From Paracoccaceae bacterium (GTDB lineage: Bacteria; Pseudomonadota; Alphaproteobacteria; Rhodobacterales; Rhodobacteraceae): a DNA stretch of 9,592 bases. The notes beneath the pieces were generated by a model that worked only from the letters and a program-made list of their open reading frames with translations, made no database searches and was not told where the DNA came from. Both the position numbers and the translations under genes were made by a program. Positions 7,121-9,592 of this stretch are shown here, piece after piece; position 1 is the stretch's first letter, and the number at the start of each line of letters is the position of its first letter. The DNA lies in assembly GCA_007119835.1 (NCBI GenBank), contig SKOX01000395.1, positions 1 to 9,592 on the forward strand. The letters run 5' to 3'.

Positions 7121-9592
7121 GTGAACCAGACGCAAGCCGTGACGCCGATGATGGCGCAGTATCTCGAGATCAAGGAGCGTCACCCGGACGCGCTCCTGTT
7201 CTACCGGATGGGCGACTTCTACGAGCTCTTCTTTGCCGACGCGGTGGCCGCGGCGGCGGCGCTCGACATCGCGCTGACCAAGCGGGGACAGCATCTCGGC
7301 CAGGATATCCCGATGTGCGGGGTGCCGGTCCATTCGGCGGAGGGCTACCTCGCCCAGCTCATCCGCAAGGGCTTCCGGGTCGCCGTCTGCGAGCAGATCG
7401 AGGATCCGGCGGAGGCGCGGAAGCGCGGCGCGAAGTCGGTCGTAGCGCGCGACGTCGTGCGGCTCGTCACGCCGGGAACCCTGACCGAGGACGGGCTTCT
7501 CGAGGCGCGGCGTTCGAACTTTCTCGCGGCCTATGCCGAAGTGCGTGGCGCGGGCGCCTTCGCCTGGACGGACGTCTCGACGGGCGAGCTGACGGTGACC
7601 GCCTGCGCGCGGGTCGGGCTCGGGCCGATGCTGGCCCGGATCGCGCCGCGTGAGGTGCTGGTCCCCGAGACCGAGGAGAACGCCCTGCGCCAGGTCGTCG
7701 AGGAGAACGGCGCCGTCGCGACCCCGCTTGCGCGCGCAGGCTTCGACTCGGCGGCGGCGGAGCGGCGGCTGGCGGCGGCCTTCGGCGTGGCGGAGGTTGC
7801 GGGCTTCGGCAGCTTCCCGCGGGAGGAGCTCTCCGCGCTCGGCGCCATCGTCGCCTATCTCGAGCTGACTCAGAAGGGCCGCCTGCCGCTGCTGCGCCCG
7901 CCAGCGCGCGAGGTGCCGGGGGGCGTGGTGCAGATCGACGGGGCGACGCGGCGGAATCTCGAGATCACCCGCTCGCTCGGCGGCGGGCGCGAGGACACGC
8001 TGATCGCGGCAGTCGACCGGACGCTGACGGGAGGCGGCGCCCGTCTCCTCGAGGCGCGGCTGGTGGCGCCCTCGACCGACGTCGCCACGATCCGCGCCCG
8101 GCACGAGGCGGTGGCGTGGTTCCTCGGGGAGGCAGACCGAGCCCGCACCGTTCGCGACATCCTGCGGCGGGTGCCGGATCTGGAGCGCGCGATGTCGCGC
8201 CTTGGCCTCGACCGTGGCGGCCCACGCGATCTCGCGGCGGTGAGGGACGGGCTTGGCGAGGCGGGCGCGCTGGCGGCAACGCTCGTAGGCGAGCTGCCGT
8301 CGGTTCTTGCGGCCGCGCGCGCAGGCCTCGAGGGGCACGGGCCGCTCGCAGGAGCGCTGGCGGAGGCGCTGGTCGCGGAGCCGCCTGTGCTGGCGCGCGA
8401 GGGCGGGTTCGTCGCGGCGGGGTACGATGCGGAGCTCGACGAGACCCGGACGCTGCGGGACGAGGGCCGGAGCGTCATCGCGTCGCTCGAGGGCGAATAC
8501 CGGCGGCTCTCGGGGATCGGGTCGCTCAAGGTGCGGCACAACGCCGTGCTCGGCTACTTCGTCGAGACGCCCGCGACCCATGCCGACAAGATGATGCGCC
8601 CACCGCTCAGCGAGACCTTCATCCACCGGCAGACCACGGCGAACGCGGTGCGGTTCACCACGTTGCCGCTCGCCGAGATCGAGAAGCGCATCCTGAACGC
8701 CGGCGCCCGGGCCGTCGAGATCGAACTCGGCGTCTTCGCCCGGCTGCGGGAGGCGGTGATGGCCGAGGCGGGTCGCGTGGCGCAGGCGGCGCGGGCGCTC
8801 GCGGAGATCGATCTCGCCGCGGGGCTCGCGGAGGTGGCGCGCGGCGGCGGCTGGACGCGGCCGGAGGTCGAGACCGGGCGGGCCTTCGCGGTGACGGGCG
8901 GCCGGCATCCGGTGGTCGAGGCGGCGCTGAGGCGGAGCGGCGGGCATTTCGTGCCCAACGACTGCGATCTCGGCGAGCGGCCGGTCTGGCTCGTCACCGG
9001 ACCGAACATGGGGGGCAAATCGACCTTCCTGCGCCAGAACGCTCTGATCGCGCTGCTGGCGCAGGCGGGCGCCTTCGTCCCGGCGGAGGCGGCGCGGATC
9101 GGCGTCGTCGACCGGATCTTCAGCCGCGTCGGCGCGGCCGACGACCTCGCGCGCGGGCGGTCGACCTTCATGGTCGAGATGGTCGAGACCGCGGCGATCC
9201 TGAACCAGGCCGGGCCGGGCGCGCTCGTGGTGCTCGACGAGATCGGGCGGGGGACGGCGACCTACGACGGACTGTCGATCGCCTGGGCCGTGCTCGAGCA
9301 CCTGCACGACGCCAACCGCTGCCGGGCGCTCTTCGCGACGCATTACCACGAGCTAACGGCGCTCGGCGGGCGGCTGAAGGGGCTGATGAACGCGACGGTG
9401 GCGGTGCGGGAGTGGGAGGGCGAGGTGGTCTTCCTGCACGAGGTCCGCGAGGGGGCGGCGGACCGGTCCTACGGGGTGCAGGTCGCCCGGCTCGCGGGTC
9501 TGCCGGCGGCGGTGGTCGAGCGGGCGCGGGCGGTGCTCGACCGGCTCGAGGAGGGCGACCGGACGCGCGGCGGGCGTGGCACGACCCTGATC
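7121..9592 (+). CDS. mutS: DNA mismatch repair protein MutS, 3' end beyond the window
   Basis: MutS recognises mismatches and small loops in newly replicated DNA and recruits MutL. 824 residues are visible from a GTG start; alphaproteobacterial MutS is usually about 870-900, so only the C-terminal tail is missing. The mismatch-binding Phe-x-Glu is FYE at 33-35 in RMGDFYELFF. PMCGVPVH and CEQIEDP follow in domain I. The ATPase domain has Walker A GPNMGGKST at 627-635, the signature STFMVEM at 681-687, Walker B VVLDE ending at D706-E707, ATHYHEL at 739-745 and the helix-turn-helix motif DRSYGVQVARLAGLP at 781-795. These show it is MutS1 and not MutS2. An ATG at 7109 would add four residues (MGGP). 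The frame is open to the window edge with no disruption. It stands next to the hydroxylase remnant and downstream of dnaJ, but probably has its own promoter. Confidence 0.98.
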   Translation, partial: MNQTQAVTPMMAQYLEIKERHPDALLFYRMGDFYELFFADAVAAAAALDIALTKRGQHLGQDIPMCGVPVHSAEGYLAQLIRKGFRVAVCEQIEDPAEARKRGAKSVVARDVVRLVTPGTLTEDGLLEARRSNFLAAYAEVRGAGAFAWTDVSTGELTVTACARVGLGPMLARIAPREVLVPETEENALRQVVEENGAVATPLARAGFDSAAAERRLAAAFGVAEVAGFGSFPREELSALGAIVAYLELTQKGRLPLLRPPAREVPGGVVQIDGATRRNLEITRSLGGGREDTLIAAVDRTLTGGGARLLEARLVAPSTDVATIRARHEAVAWFLGEADRARTVRDILRRVPDLERAMSRLGLDRGGPRDLAAVRDGLGEAGALAATLVGELPSVLAAARAGLEGHGPLAGALAEALVAEPPVLAREGGFVAAGYDAELDETRTLRDEGRSVIASLEGEYRRLSGIGSLKVRHNAVLGYFVETPATHADKMMRPPLSETFIHRQTTANAVRFTTLPLAEIEKRILNAGARAVEIELGVFARLREAVMAEAGRVAQAARALAEIDLAAGLAEVARGGGWTRPEVETGRAFAVTGGRHPVVEAALRRSGGHFVPNDCDLGERPVWLVTGPNMGGKSTFLRQNALIALLAQAGAFVPAEAARIGVVDRIFSRVGAADDLARGRSTFMVEMVETAAILNQAGPGALVVLDEIGRGTATYDGLSIAWAVLEHLHDANRCRALFATHYHELTALGGRLKGLMNATVAVREWEGEVVFLHEVREGAADRSYGVQVARLAGLPAAVVERARAVLDRLEEGDRTRGGRGTTLI

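Noticed and set aside
6992..9349. A 785-codon open frame opposite mutS
   Set aside because: It is antisense to an intact MutS with all ATPase motifs. The translation is Arg-rich and without recognisable domains.

Overview
The window is chromosomal DNA from a very GC-rich alphaproteobacterium, most likely a member of the Rhodobacteraceae. Three things suggest this: codons end almost always in G or C, the DnaK, MutS and cytidylyltransferase sequences have an alphaproteobacterial style, and cysQ/kdsB-type genes sit next to alkB and dnaKJ. The assignment rests on sequence style recalled from known families, not on a search. Genes are densely packed. I see no transposase, integrase, tRNA, rRNA, CRISPR array, prophage or defence/toxin system.

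Layout from left to right. (1) Positions 1-1522, minus strand: a two-gene unit, cysQ (3'-phosphoadenosine 5'-phosphate phosphatase) followed 5 nt later by a KdsB-like sugar-acid cytidylyltransferase that runs off the left edge. (2) Positions 1627-2673, plus strand: a YciA-type hotdog acyl-CoA thioesterase and a secreted SH3-domain protein, divergent from cysQ. (3) Positions 2680-3276, minus strand: an AlkB-family 2-oxoglutarate/Fe(II) dioxygenase, converging with the SH3 gene across 6 nt. (4) Positions 3277-3476: a 200-nt divergent intergenic region with a heat-shock (RpoH)-like promoter and a strikingly stem-rich dnaK leader. (5) Positions 3477-6609, plus strand: dnaK and dnaJ, complete, separated by 73 nt that hold a strong hairpin. 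(6) Positions 6543-7055, minus strand: a remnant of a fatty-acid/sterol hydroxylase, lacking its N-terminal half. (7) Positions 7121-9592, plus strand: mutS, cut by the right edge.

DnaK and DnaJ form the ATP-driven Hsp70 chaperone pair (grpE is not in the window). AlkB and MutS are both genome-maintenance proteins, so the right two-thirds reads as a stress and maintenance neighbourhood. The left third is outer-surface and sulfur/acyl metabolism. These look like ordinary housekeeping genes. The points worth a second look are the changed signature motifs in the KdsB-like enzyme, the structured dnaK leader, the dnaK-dnaJ hairpin, the decayed hydroxylase and the uncharacterised secreted SH3 protein. 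I found no evidence of a previously undescribed multi-gene system.
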